A stretch of 64,000 bases of DNA from assembly GCA_911728455.2 (NCBI GenBank), contig OU452236.1, positions 12,821,838 through 12,885,837 on the forward strand, given 5' to 3'. The position numbers and the translations under genes were made by a program. Origin of the DNA: Marthasterias glacialis. Lineage: Eukaryota; Echinodermata; Asteroidea; Forcipulatida; Asteriidae. The number at the start of each line of letters is the position of its first letter. Position 1 is the first letter of the stretch. Of this stretch, positions 1 to 12,600 are shown one piece after another. The notes under the pieces are model-generated. The model searched no databases and was not told the DNA's origin. It was given only the letters and a program-made list of their open reading frames with translations.

Positions 1-555
1 ACTGTCAGCAAGATATCAAAAGATAACCCTCTACTACGGCCCACTGACTCAACAGATGGTTCAATATAACTCTGCATAGGCCTGAGACTTGGCGAGGTCA
101 CTTGCAACATTTTGCATATGACAGATGCTAATCAGATATTTGTACACAGGCTATGGGAGCATGGCAGCAAAGCGGATTTTGGCAGCCCCTCCTGACCAAG
201 TCAGCCATCCCAGCTGATTGACACCCATTCTAGGATGTGTGGAATGGTCTAACTTAGGATATCATGAAGTATGAAAAGGCTGTTTTTTTCCACGGGGGGT
301 GCCGTTATGTTTTTTCATTGTTTGTGGCAAGTTTTCAAGGTCACGTCCCTCCCTTGAGGGTTGTTAATATAATAAGCGTCTTGACTACCTAATTGTTGGT
401 AGATACGTGCAATATATAAGAATCCAAAATTATATTATGTCGTCATCTTCAGGCGGTTAGTTATACGGTGTGGCTATTGAAAACTAGCCGATGGCTATTG
501 TTGTGCTCTTCTAGAAAACAATGATGTGCTTTTTCTTAACTTTTTCTGAACTTAC
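1..555 (-). other. VAV intron 14 (partial)
   Basis: I looked for a C1 (zinc finger) exon on the minus strand here and saw none. The sequence is AT-rich without a clear repeat. Confidence 0.6.
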
Positions 556-677
556 TGTGCTAGTCTGATGTTCTCCACCCATCTTAGCATCATATCTTCT
601 GTTTTACAGTACACTTCAACTGGAGACACGTCATCGTTGTTGTTGTTTACTGGTGTAAGCCAGAAGCACCAATTCCA
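556..677 (-). CDS. VAV: VAV exon 14: PH domain C-terminal helix
   Basis: It encodes [18 protein letters not shown], then [22 protein letters not shown] plus two bases. The closing helix (MMLRWVENI) fits the conserved tryptophan helix of PH domains and VAV LKKKWMEQFEMAI. The acceptor is a T-run plus ACAG and the donor is GTAAGT in phase 2. It is the last VAV exon found; the next should lie beyond position 1. Confidence 0.92.
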
Positions 678-3600
678 CTGTAAAAAAAAAACAATAACAA
701 TTTGTTTAACCCACTCGTTACCAAATTGTTTTGACATAAACAACCGCTGGTGAACGCATTGTTTGACCACTCAAGCGTGAAGCACACATTCTTACACAGC
801 AGAAAACTTTTGTTCAAAGGCAAATTTGACAAACTCCATTATTATCTTGAAGATATTATTTGACAGCTTAACAGTAATAAAAGATGTATAACTTTCTGAT
901 TTCCCTTTAATATAATCAAAACAATCATGCAATCAACCCATAAATGTCCAAGTTCTTGGTCTTCCTCAGTGTTATCTATAAACTCAAACACTTTTTTTAC
1001 ACAACAAAATGGTGCTTCGTAGGTGTTTGTCATTTTGGATCTTTCCACTCCAACTTGAAGGGATTGTATAATAGCAACCCTATTTTATTTTACCATCATT
1101 GGAAAGATCCGATCTTTCTCTTTCCAACCACAGTAAGCTTGGGCATGGAGGGTGAACATGATCAAAACTACAGCTTGATAACAAATGGTCTCTGCGCTTA
1201 GGCTACAGTAAAAGTTGCAAAATGGCAAAGAAGATGGGGTATGAGTGCAGTCGACTAAAGTCGCCTATGGTAAGGAAAGTGTTAACATTAGTCAATACCA
1301 ACACCACTGTCCAACCAAATAATTGTTTACCGCTAGTAAATATCATTTCCACTGTCAATTTTCACAAAGCTTTTCAGCAGAAAAGATTGAAAAGTAAATA
1401 TCTGCTAAGCAAAAAATGGACAGGGAACCAATCAGGAGCAGTGTAAACAGCAGGGATTTTGCTTGGCTGGTAATCCCTTTCTGCTCAGCAAGGTTTACAA
1501 GAGATCTGGTGCTTTACATCTTCATGAAATTGGGCACAGGATGTGAGTCACTGGGAGTGCATTTGGTCAAGGCTTTTTACTGTCCACAAACTTGGGGGTC
1601 AGTGAAGAGTCAACTTGTGAGGGTCATGGTGATTGAGGATCAAGGGATTAGAGAGAGGTTGTCCAGAGATTATAAAGGATTATGTAGCTCACTAAAGATT
1701 TGATTCCAAGTCATTTTACTGTAGCCATTGGTAATCTTAACAGAACTGTGCATGTATTTCCCTTTTTTAGGTAATACATTCAGGAACAGTTCTTAACTTT
1801 CAAACACACACATACACATTAGTGTTTCTTTTTCAAAACAAGCATTTTCCTTTTCAGAACGGAACAAGCTTGTAAGAATGTTGGTTTGCCTTACCTTTCC
1901 ACTCCTACCCTTGGGAAGATTGTCTTCAATCTTGTACTTTTCGAGATCGATGATGCAGTTGAACTCATGATTTTCTTGCCCCTAGTATTCACAACAAAGG
2001 AGAGGGAAAACAAAACATAAAAAAAAACTTTAAAAGAGCTGTGCTGAACAGGATTTGCGGACTTTTATCATGGTACAGCCATCTTGGTTTTCTCCCATTC
2101 AAACCAATGTAACCAAACTGAGGCTGGAAAGGTAAATAGTCTGACCCCTTTTTTATACATTGAGAATTCAAACTATTAATGCCATTGTGCATACAGAATA
2201 CCTGACAAAGATGGCTGCAGCATGATAAATTTCTATAGACACTGACCCATTGGGATTGTACTGTACCAAGGTTCAGCAAGCAGGAGTTGATTGCTAAGCT
2301 GAAAGTACTGTAAATCTCACCACTTATCTTTCAGTTTTTTTCTTCTTTTTTTTTAAAACTATTTTTAACACTTTGAACGACAAATTTGCTTCTGTATCAC
2401 TAATATCAAAAACATTTTCATTATGGTCTATTATTGTATTTATATTTATACAATTGTGAATATTAAATTAGCTTCATTATTGCATTTAACTAAATGAAAG
2501 AGATTTCCAACTCGTTTCGAATCGTAATATTGACGGCCCTGGGGGGACCAGCTGCTACAAAATGAAGCATAAACAAAATGATGGCGTTAGGTGTTGGTCC
2601 ATTCAACATGCAGTGTGCCAGCCATTATGTAGCCATGGTTACCCTTGATTTCAGTGGATGGATGACATCATGCTATCAGTACATGTATAAAACTCTGGAA
2701 AAAGTTTCCGTCCCAAAAAATGATGCCCTCAATTTACTTAAAGGAATTGTATATTACTCGGAAAATGTTGACTTCAAAAAACGCACTCAACTAACTTTGA
2801 AAAGAGAGTGTATCTACATGTATATGTTACAAAATGTCTCCTTTAAAATTTAAACTAAACTCAACTGGCAAAGGAATGGTAGAAAAGGGAATCGAGAGGC
2901 TTCCACCATTGTATATCATTGTACTTCAGCTCAACTGAGGTAAGTCTGAGTGAACCAAGTCTCAAGCCTTGGTTCCGGTCTTAGAGCCAATCATCGGCCG
3001 TGAAAAGTTTTGCGATTCACGGTACATGCATATCATATTTTCTTGATAGAGAAACAACAAGTCCCGTTGCTTCAAAGAGTATCTTTGTTCTCTTAGCTTT
3101 CTCAAAGAAAAATTATCCTGCAATTCCGAGAAAAGGCAGGATGGGAATAAATTGAAGATCCCCGGCGCGAACTGGTACACATTGTACATCATTTTGCCAT
3201 GTCGTTCCCAAGCGGGTCTAGTTCATCGCACTCAAGTTCTGAAGGCTGAACCATCGGAGCGTGGCTTCGAATCCCGGTCATGACATTTATGTCCGTAAGG
3301 AAGAAATTAAACCACAATTGCTTCCCTTAACCAAGGTGTATTAGTTGGAACCTGAGAGGGACGAGACTGTATTATGCTGGATTAACCCCTTATATGCCTT
3401 AATTTAAGCAGCTTGGGGTTGTAGACTCCCTAGGGAGTTGAGAAAGTTTGAGGAATGATCTATGTACAGTATGCCTGATGAACAGAGACAATAATGTTGT
3501 AAATCAACTTGATCTTGCTACTAGGATATATGTGCGAAATATAAAAACCAAGTATTGCTACTATTAGTATCATTTTGCAGCGGAGCACTTTTTGAAATAC

Positions 3601-6600
3601 ATGTACACCCATTCTAATTTAGTCTTTCAAATTCTTTCTTCTAGTTTTACAGGACACGTCAGAACCTGAAAAAGAAAACCTGGTTCCCGTAGGCGATATT
3701 TGGACTAAAATTACCTGTAAATAACAAGCATCAATGTTAACGTTGATTCAAAGGTTACACACAAATGTAGAAATCATAAAATAAAAAAATGAAAACCAAT
3801 CCAGTTAGAGTTGGGGTTGAACTTGTTTGCACAGTCAGTTCATGCAGTGATGTCACACACAATGCATACATACGTATTGATAACAAACAAAATAGAAGAG
3901 AGCATGTTTTGAAGGCTATTTACACAGTCAGTGTGCGACACACGTCTTTTGCCGCAGCACTTAAAATTGAGTGTCAATATCAAACAGTACCATAGGTCTT
4001 CAAAAAAAGGGCTTTCATTTCAAGAAAATATCTGCTCTTCCACTGGGCTTGTAGAGCAAACTTTCCCTTAACAAAAAAAAATGCTTCCTTCCAAGTTTTG
4101 CCTACTTCCAAGTTTTCAGTGCCCTTTCCAGCCATTTTAAGCCACTAACCCGAAGTAAACAGATACAGGGCCTATTTACTGTAAACAACTGTCACATGGC
4201 AGGATATTGAAGGGCCGTGTTGACCAATCACAGACCAGGATTAAAAGGTTTATCACACGCTTCACTGTCGTGAACTGTTTGTGTAAATAGGCTTTTACTG
4301 ATGAACTCACTACATTGCTGGAAAGAGAATTGTCAGAAAAATTATGCTTGTAAGACTTCAAATGTTTTTTTTATTATATGACACACACAAAAAAAGGCGA
4401 GTTCATGCCATTGTGAACTGCAATAGATACAACACAATTTGGGGACAAATACAACGTGCTGAAGACATTTGTAGTACATACCCAAAACTTTTCCATACCG
4501 AGCTACAAAGTGCAGGTGAAGGAACAGAAGAGGAGAGGTCAAGGGTCATAGGTAGGTCAAATTGGAAAAGGTCAAATTGAAGAGGTCATATTGAAGAGGT
4601 CAAAACAAAACAAGTTTGAAAAGATCCTAGAAGCGTAAAGGACTTGACAGGTTTTTATAAAAAAGAGAAAAACAAGTTGTTTCCACTTGGTGCAATGTCA
4701 AAGGTGAGAATCAAATTAAAATTGATACACCAAAGGTCAGCGCATTCAGGTCATTTACCAAAGGTCAGGTCAGGGTCACTTACCACAGGTATAAACTTAT
4801 GTGAAAATGTGCTATAAAAGCAAATTGTACTAAATAATATACGTACCACACATAAAGTGTACAAATTGTGCATTACTGAAAACAAGCATCAAGAAAATAA
4901 TCTTAAAATTATCAATGATACCTGTTTTCACCCCAGCCCTAGAAGCCCAACTTATATTCCTGTCAATCAATCCTACAAGTTATACAGTGCCATCTTAACG
5001 TTCGCGCTCACTGCACCGTACTGCAAGGTCTCCTGATATGGATCGCCATTTCAGAAGCAGATAATGAAGGAGATTGTCTGGTATAGTTCGGAAGACAATT
5101 CCAGAGTATTTTCTCAGTGATTCCAAAAGCATGACCCTCCTCAATTGAGCTTGCCTCCTCGGAGTGAAAAAAACTGAAGTTTTGGACAGATGTGGAATAA
5201 TGTAAACCACATTATTGCTTCCTATGCACTTTTGCAACAGTGGGATAAAAAGAGGAGCAACTGGTTACCATCAAAGAAGCCACCATGCCGGAATACTCTG
5301 GTACCATTACGTTAGCCAGACTCGACACATCATCACTGATTTAACAATTTGCTTAGCACATAAAAAAAATGCTTGCTATCACGGCCCAATTTCCTAAAGC
5401 CCATAAGCAGACGCTTTCTGCTTATGGAGAGGCCATTGGCAGAATTTCTATTTCATAAAGACCGCTAACCGGAAGCAAGGCGAAAGACACGCTAACTTGT
5501 CGGCGGTTCTTGTAAGCAGATGAGTGACGTAACAATGCAAATCCATTGTGAACGCACACACACGGTGTCAAAGCTTCTCGATCGTTTGTGAAATACACGT
5601 TTGCTTTTGCGTGTTTATCTGCTATAGTAAGCACAATAATCTGCATACCGATAAACAACTTTATGGGCATGTGATGACGCATATTCACGGTTGTCTGCCT
5701 TTTTATCTCTAATGGTTTACTTTTGAACTCTTTTCTACATGTTTGTTGTCTTTTACAACTGTTTCGTATGTATTGCTAGTGTTTAGTGCAGTGTGTTTTT
5801 TGTGTAGAAGGCCAAGGAATTTCCCATGCAGGGACAATAAAGTGATGTTGTGTTGTATTGTATGGTATATTTCAAGCTGGTTCCCTGCTACCTTCCAGCA
5901 AGCGATTTTGTTAAACTGTTATACTATGCTTAGAAATTGGGCCTCGCTACTGTGGATAAGTTTTTATAAATAAACCTGGTATCGTTATGATTTTATTACT
6001 ACACTGCGAACGTCCTCAGACAGTTTGTTTCTAAAAAGTAGCGATAATTCTGATGGGTAGGAGACGATAATTGCCCCACGTCAATCTAAATAATCTATAA
6101 TTGAGAAGGGTCGATAGTTACCTTTCCACTCTTGTTGCAGACAATGATGACCTTGTCGAAGAGGAAACAGTATCTCAGAGAGCCCCCGGCCAAGAGGCTG
6201 GAAAACAAAGAAGCACAAACAAAATTTCAGAGCCTAATCTACACATTGTGGCGTGTCGTGGCCGAGCGGTTAAGAGCACCAGACTCAAGCTCTGGTGTTT
6301 CTGATCAGCAGAGTGTGGGTTCCAGTCCCGGTCGTCACACTTGTGTCCTTAAGCAAAGACACTTAACCATTATTGCTTCGTCCTTCGGATGGGACGTAAA
6401 GCCGTTGGTCCTGTGTGTTGTGTAATGCACGTAAAAGAACCCAGTACACTTATCATAAAGAGAAGGGGTTTGCCCCGGTGTTTCTGGCATGGTCTGGCAG
6501 CAATATGTGCCACCCCACCGTATTATGGTTGCTTCGTCTCATAAAATCATTTGTAACAATCTCCACCAGAATTGATATTCGGCGCCAGGAGTGTCATTTA

Positions 6601-9600
6601 TGACAGACACGGCGCATTATAAATATTCACTATTATTTATTATTAGAGGACTATGTCAACAAGATTAAGCCCAAACTCATCAAGCTTTTAAGCAGAAAAC
6701 GGGGCTTAGTAATTGTGGCAGCTGAGCAGGAATTTGGAAGGGGGACCAGCCATAATCAATATACATAACATATTGTTTTGGCTGATAGCCTGTTTCTGCT
6801 AAGCACCATTTTTCTGTGGTAAGCAGATTTTTGCACTCGAGCAGCTCTGTACTACTGGCCCCTGGTTAACACTCTCAGTAGTTTTTATTGGACAAGTTTA
6901 AGCGCAGTTAAGTGTGCGCGCACTAAAAACAATTTCTTTTTAAAGAGTTCACTGGCAACACGTTCATTTGTGAAACCAACCAAAAACCAGACCATTCATT
7001 GCCTTGGTGTCCCTTGAAATGTTGCAGAAGAACTTTAAACTTCCCTCATAGAGGTGCCTTTTACTAAGAAAAATCTGCCTTGCCCAAAGAACGAAGTATC
7101 AGGCCGAAAAGAGGCTCACAGATGGACTAAAGAGCATCTAAAATCTTATTAACTTATTTTGATGAAACACAAAAAATCTAAAAAAAAAACCACTTACCTC
7201 TTTTTGGAACCAGCAGGGTTTTTGAGTTTGAGTTCTCCGTCTTTCTGTAGTCGACCGTACTCATTGACATGAGGCCCTTTGTAGCCTACCATGCTAGTTT
7301 AGAGAAACAATTTAAATGGAAGGGATAATAAATTATTAGCTTTCAGAAAAGCATGTTAACTTCTTCCCTCTTCATTGTAGAAGACACAAAAGAATTGATA
7401 CTAAAAGAAGGGTAATTGCTGCAGACGTTAATTTAAAGTGAAGCGCAATAATTGTCTCGATATGACTTCACTGTCTACAATCTTGGTCAAAATGCTTGGG
7501 CCATGTGGCATTAGTTTTACACTCAAACCACCTTTGATTCGCCGTCCCCCCTCTCCCCCTTTCAATGTTGTTTATTCCGACTGGAGCGCAGACGGCGCAA
7601 TGGGAGCCAACATTGAACGGGGGAGCGGGGGTGGCCCAAGGAGATATGACCAGGATTGTAGATTCCGATCCTCTTGTTTTTAATCAATAGTTCCCACTTG
7701 ACTTCACAAAGTGTAAAGTTGGCTACACTTGACTGTGTAGAAAAGTTAGAACACTTGACGCGGCTGAAAGCCTAAACCCAAGCAGCCCGTAAAGACGGCA
7801 TCTATCGGGAACTATCAAATAACTGTATAAAGAAGGTTGCCACCAAGAAAAAAACAGCATTTCTACAAACCTCTTCTGGATGTCTTTGTTGTTTTGCATA
7901 ACTTCATTATCTCTCTTCACCTCATTTACGTACAGGCATATATCCTAAAAAAATACAAGAAAGAGAGAAATGTTCCATGAAGTCCACCATAATAGTCCAA
8001 CGTCCTTTGATATGATAAAAGTAATTGATTACTTAAGATTTGTTCACGTTATTTAATTTTGTTGTTGTTGATTATTTTGGGAAATTGTCAGAGTGGATGT
8101 TTTGAACGGTAACTACATGCACTAGGTGGCAGAAAAAAGTCCAAGGACAGAAAAAAAAAAAACCCATGGTCACAAGTCGCCACAGAGTCGCAACTTACGT
8201 AAGTGCTGTAGACTGCAGAAGATCACTTTTTTTTCACCTATCCAAGGTGGCTGTTCTTTTTTTTCTGCACGACCTGGAAAGCTTGGATATTCTGCTCGAC
8301 TTTGCTGTTGAAGAACTCCTTACCCCCAAAACTGCTTTACTAGGGCTTGTGGAAAGCAACTTTTTAATTGAGCCTGTGGTGCCTGTCCCTTTTTCTTCAG
8401 GACTTTAAAAGCACCCCCCTCCCCGATTCCTTAACCGCAGACTGCTTTCTTTAATGGGGCTTGTTGGAAGGCAACTTTTGGGTCAGGGCTGGGCAGGCCA
8501 GGAGAACCTTTACACAATAGATCAAATTCCCACAGCATATCATGCACTGTAGCTACACAATTTTTGTCCTTACCTGCATGATGTCAAGCGCTGTTTCAAG
8601 TTCATTTTTCTCGGGATGAGTCTTCTCTGTGTGTTTGATGAGTTCCTGAAATCGTAAACGAGTAAAATGAGTTAACGAGTTCTTATTAACATGTTGACGA
8701 GTTCCTGAAATCATTAAAAGATAAAATTAATCCAGTGTTCTTATTGACATCTTGATGAGTTCATGAAATCATAACTGAGTAAAATGAGTTATGAGTTCTT
8801 ATACACATCTTGGGCTGTGATTCTATAATGTGGCTTCTTTTGACCTCGTTGAGGGCGCTCTCTAAGCTTATATGTCCGAATTAAGGGAATTTGGCTGTAG
8901 CCGTTGGCTTCAGCGATACAGACATAGCTACTGCCACAGCCATCAACAGACCGATCCATTAAGCCCCGCCCACTGTGCATGCGCGCCATACACACCAGTG
9001 TGTTTGTCAGACTTTTGGTTGTGGAATTACGTCTGTGACTGGTCAACACAGGTCAACGGTGGGGCTTAATGGATCGGTCTATTTCGACACGGCCGAGGTC
9101 AAGAAGAAACTCATTTTAAGACAATTATTCCAGGAGTATTTTGGAACTGGGCATGCAGACTCACCCTTAGCAGTAAGTGATACTTCATACATCTCTGCAT
9201 AGGAATGCTGAGAAGATCCCGCAATCTGAACTTGTTTTTGTTGGCTCTAAACTGACATTCCTGAGCACAAAAAGAGATCAAAGGACGAATGTAATTAATG
9301 GAATTCTGCTATGATTAATTGTATGAGTACACTAAAGCGAAGCATCCTGGCCGAGCAGTCTGGTGCACTGTGTTCAAAGTTATGTTGTTCACAGAGTGTG
9401 GGTTTCGGGGCGTGGAATTACATGGCTGTCACAAAGGCCATGGCCTCTGTTGCCCTGATCTTGGCCTTGGTGCCCTATTAATAGTTTCCCACATGCTCTT
9501 TGAGATTTTCCAGTGGAGGTGCCCTTTGGAAAATGGCCTTGCCCTCTCAAAGATGAAATTCCAGCCCTTGAGTTTTGTCAAATTTCTTGCATACTTGGTT

Positions 9601-12600
9601 GGTGAACCATTGGGATGCGTAGACAAATTAGAATGCTTGAAACGGCTTAAAGCCAAAACCCCAACTTGCCCGTGAAGTTGGCATTTATTGGGAACTATCA
9701 ATCCACAACTAATAAATCAAAACCAAGTACATGAGACCAGCAAACAAATTTGGGATACATGTGGCGTGTTATGGCCGAGCGGTCTAGCATATGAACTCAA
9801 GTCTCAGTGGCTAGGTCACCGGAGAGTGGGTTCGAATCCCGGTTGTGACACTTATGTCCTTGAGCCAAATACTATTTACTATAATTGCTTCTCATCACCC
9901 AGGAGTAAATGGGTACCTGCGAGGGTAGAGATTGTTGATGGAAATGACTAGCAACCTGTGCGCCGATTTGGCTGCCAGTGCTGCATACTCTAAAGGAGTT
10001 GAGATGGTTTTAGGGCCCGGTGAACAGGGATAATAATACTGTAAAGCGCTTTGACAGGCCTACTTGCTTTGATAAAGTGAATAATAAGTACACTTTATTA
10101 GTGTTTATTACATGTGATAACACTTCTTAGGACTTGCCTCAATTTTTTGTTTGGCCGTTGGGTCTTTCATGACGTCATCGATGACTTCTTGCGCCGGCAT
10201 GAGATTGGAGCAGTAGTAACCGTACTGTAGAAAGATCTCCTTGTGTTTGAGGAAGACCTGGCTGATGGTCATCTTGTTGGGTGAGGGCTTGGGGTTGTGG
10301 GAAGCAGACAGGTCGGCGTTGAACTGACAGTGGTCGTGGTGAAGCTCCTCCATGTTCAGGAAGATTTTCTTCATTTCCCTGGGGGGGATGCAGTGACTGA
10401 GGGGCTTCTTGAAACCCTGGGTGGTGTGAGAGTTTTCAGGATACAGTAGGTTGAACAAGTAAATAATAAAAGTAGACCCAAGGATCCTGCAAACTAGCCT
10501 GTAATCAGATGTCATCTTGGGCCTTCCAAGGCATTTCCTGGCAGGCAAGACACTCCACTGGCCATATGAGAAATTTCACATTTTGGTCATAACTACAACA
10601 TAAAGTACACAATTGTACAGTTGGAACATGTGTTGAGATATGCCCCTCTCTTTTTATCCAAATTTGATAAAATATGTATGATGCAATGTAAGAATTTAGA
10701 TTTCCATCTATTTTAAGGAAGTCCAGGCTCTGTGGCTTTTTTTGCAAGTGTGATGTTACATGGTCAATACTTACATTGACTAACATATATAGTGCATCTA
10801 CGTATTTCTTTTCCGTTTCCACAATCTCCTCAATGCAGTATTGTCTCTTGCCTTTCTTCTGCAGGGAACGGAACGAGAGGACACAGGGACAACAACAAAT
10901 TAATAACAAGAAATTCACAGATACCCCGTTAGGTTTAAAAAACGAGTTAGGTTGTTGGTGAATTTTTTTTTCTTTCCATTTTTCCTGCGGGTAAGTGTAC
11001 TTACAGAATTGAAAGATACTCAAAGTCAACATTTGAACTTAATTTTGTTTGATGAAATTCCACAGTGAAGTATAAGTATTATTCAATTGAAAAACACAAG
11101 ACTGCCACACTTGTCCATTCTTTTTTAGTTTACTGGCCCAACGCTAGAATCACTGCGGTCCGGTGTAAATTTCGAGCCCTGTTCAAGCAAACAGTCCCAG
11201 GGTTGTTCAATTAAATCAAGGAAGAGTTTAGAATCTGAATCGTCAACTTGTTTTTAACTCTTTCACTCCGTTAAGTCCATTTATGGCTGCACGCGCACAA
11301 CTCAAATGCACGGCAAAGCCATTTATGGCCTTAAATTTTGTACGGTATCAAATGACAAACAAAAACTATTCTGTCCATATGCGGGCAGAAATTCCAGAGT
11401 CAAAGGTGAGTTAAGATGAACTCCAGCCTCAACTTGGGCTATTTTCAAAAACATTTGGCTACGTCTGTCTGGAAAATGCTTGTTTAAAAAGACAAAAAAA
11501 AAAAAAAGACTTTAGCCTAAGCTGGAACTTAAGCCAAATTTGTGGCTTCGATAATGTCCATGGTTGTATTCACATGTCAGTTCAGTGACAGGAAATAAAA
11601 TCAAGATGGCCGTGTTACAATACCTCAGGTTCTGGCTGATGTGAAATTGATTTTTTGGCTTTATTTCGGAGAGACACCAAGTCATCGTATATGCTATCTT
11701 CTTCCTCCTCCACTGTGTCATAAATGTCGCCCTCATTGGCCAAATCATGTTCACTATAAGTTGGGGAAAAGAATGCTGCATGAAATTGTGTATCATTGTA
11801 AAAGTAGACATAAATATGTATTCCATTGTAGAGGGAAGAGTGCCAAATACCAACTTCTTTTCATCCATTTTGATTAAAACATAATCTTATATAAAAGTAA
11901 AATACTACTGTACAGTTTTTTTTTTAGGATGCAAGTACAAAAGTGGTGGTTGGTTTCGCCACTTTTCCCCCACACATAGAACCTGTCCAGTCCTCTACCT
12001 GAGGGTTGAGCAAGCCTGGTGCAAAAATCAATGAACATGGTGGAAGATGGTGCTTGCACACTCAGGCTGAGGTAAACTCAAGGTTTGACAAATTACATTA
12101 GAACATTTCTAGGGATAAAACAGAATGGACTCACTCGGCAAGATCTTCAAGATTCTTATAAATATCTTCCTCTTCGGCTTTGTCTTCTTCAAAACGAACG
12201 GCGAAACCTCTGCAGATAAAAAGTGAAAAAAGGAACAATGTAACTGTGAATAAAAATATGTATAAAATTATAAATTGTTTCTTTCTGTTCTCCTCTTTGG
12301 TGTCACTGACTGAGTAAATTGATTCAATCTTCCATACCATTAATGCATGTGGCCAAGCAGTCTAGTTCAACATACTCCACTTCTGGTGTACTTAGAATAG
12401 ACAGTGCAAGTCTCGCACGTATTCAAACTTCCAGGACCAAGTTGTTCCCAGCCATATTGAGTTTGATGTGTGCGAGATTTGGTTCTTTCAAATACTTTAG
12501 TTTAACATAGTTTATGGCTTTAGACGAATTATATTACTTTGTTGGGGAAGTAAATCAAATTTAACAAATCAATGAAGAAAAAACTTAAAGTATGACATGA

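Larger units (their letters stand above)
1982..6121 (-). other. VAV intron 12
   Basis: 4.1 kb. Contents seen: a reversed fragment of the CAAGATGGC TIR family (about 2060-2150), a headless SINE tail (3236-3570), and two clusters of AGGTCA hexamers (4536-4602 and 4734-4778). The rest is unassigned. Confidence 0.6.
7294..7870 (-). other. VAV intron 10
   Basis: It contains an 18-bp inverted repeat (7553-7625) and a TAGTTCCC TIR element (7688-7814). The remainder is unassigned. Confidence 0.6.
9261..10137 (-). other. VAV intron 7 (GC-AG)
   Basis: It contains a degraded tRNA-like stretch at 9350-9420 (CTGGCCGAGCAGTCTGGTGC), part of a repeat that ends in GGGAACTATC (about 9450-9701), and a SINE (9761-10095). 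Confidence 0.6.

Noticed and set aside
6247-6340. tRNA-Leu(CAA) gene
   Set aside because: The tRNA-like head is followed by a shared non-tRNA body also seen at 36487 and 45170, so it is a SINE. The acceptor stem ends do not pair well.
10505-11032. 175-codon minus-strand ORF
   Set aside because: Only 28 codons (10775-10858) are VAV exon 6; the rest is read-through into both introns.
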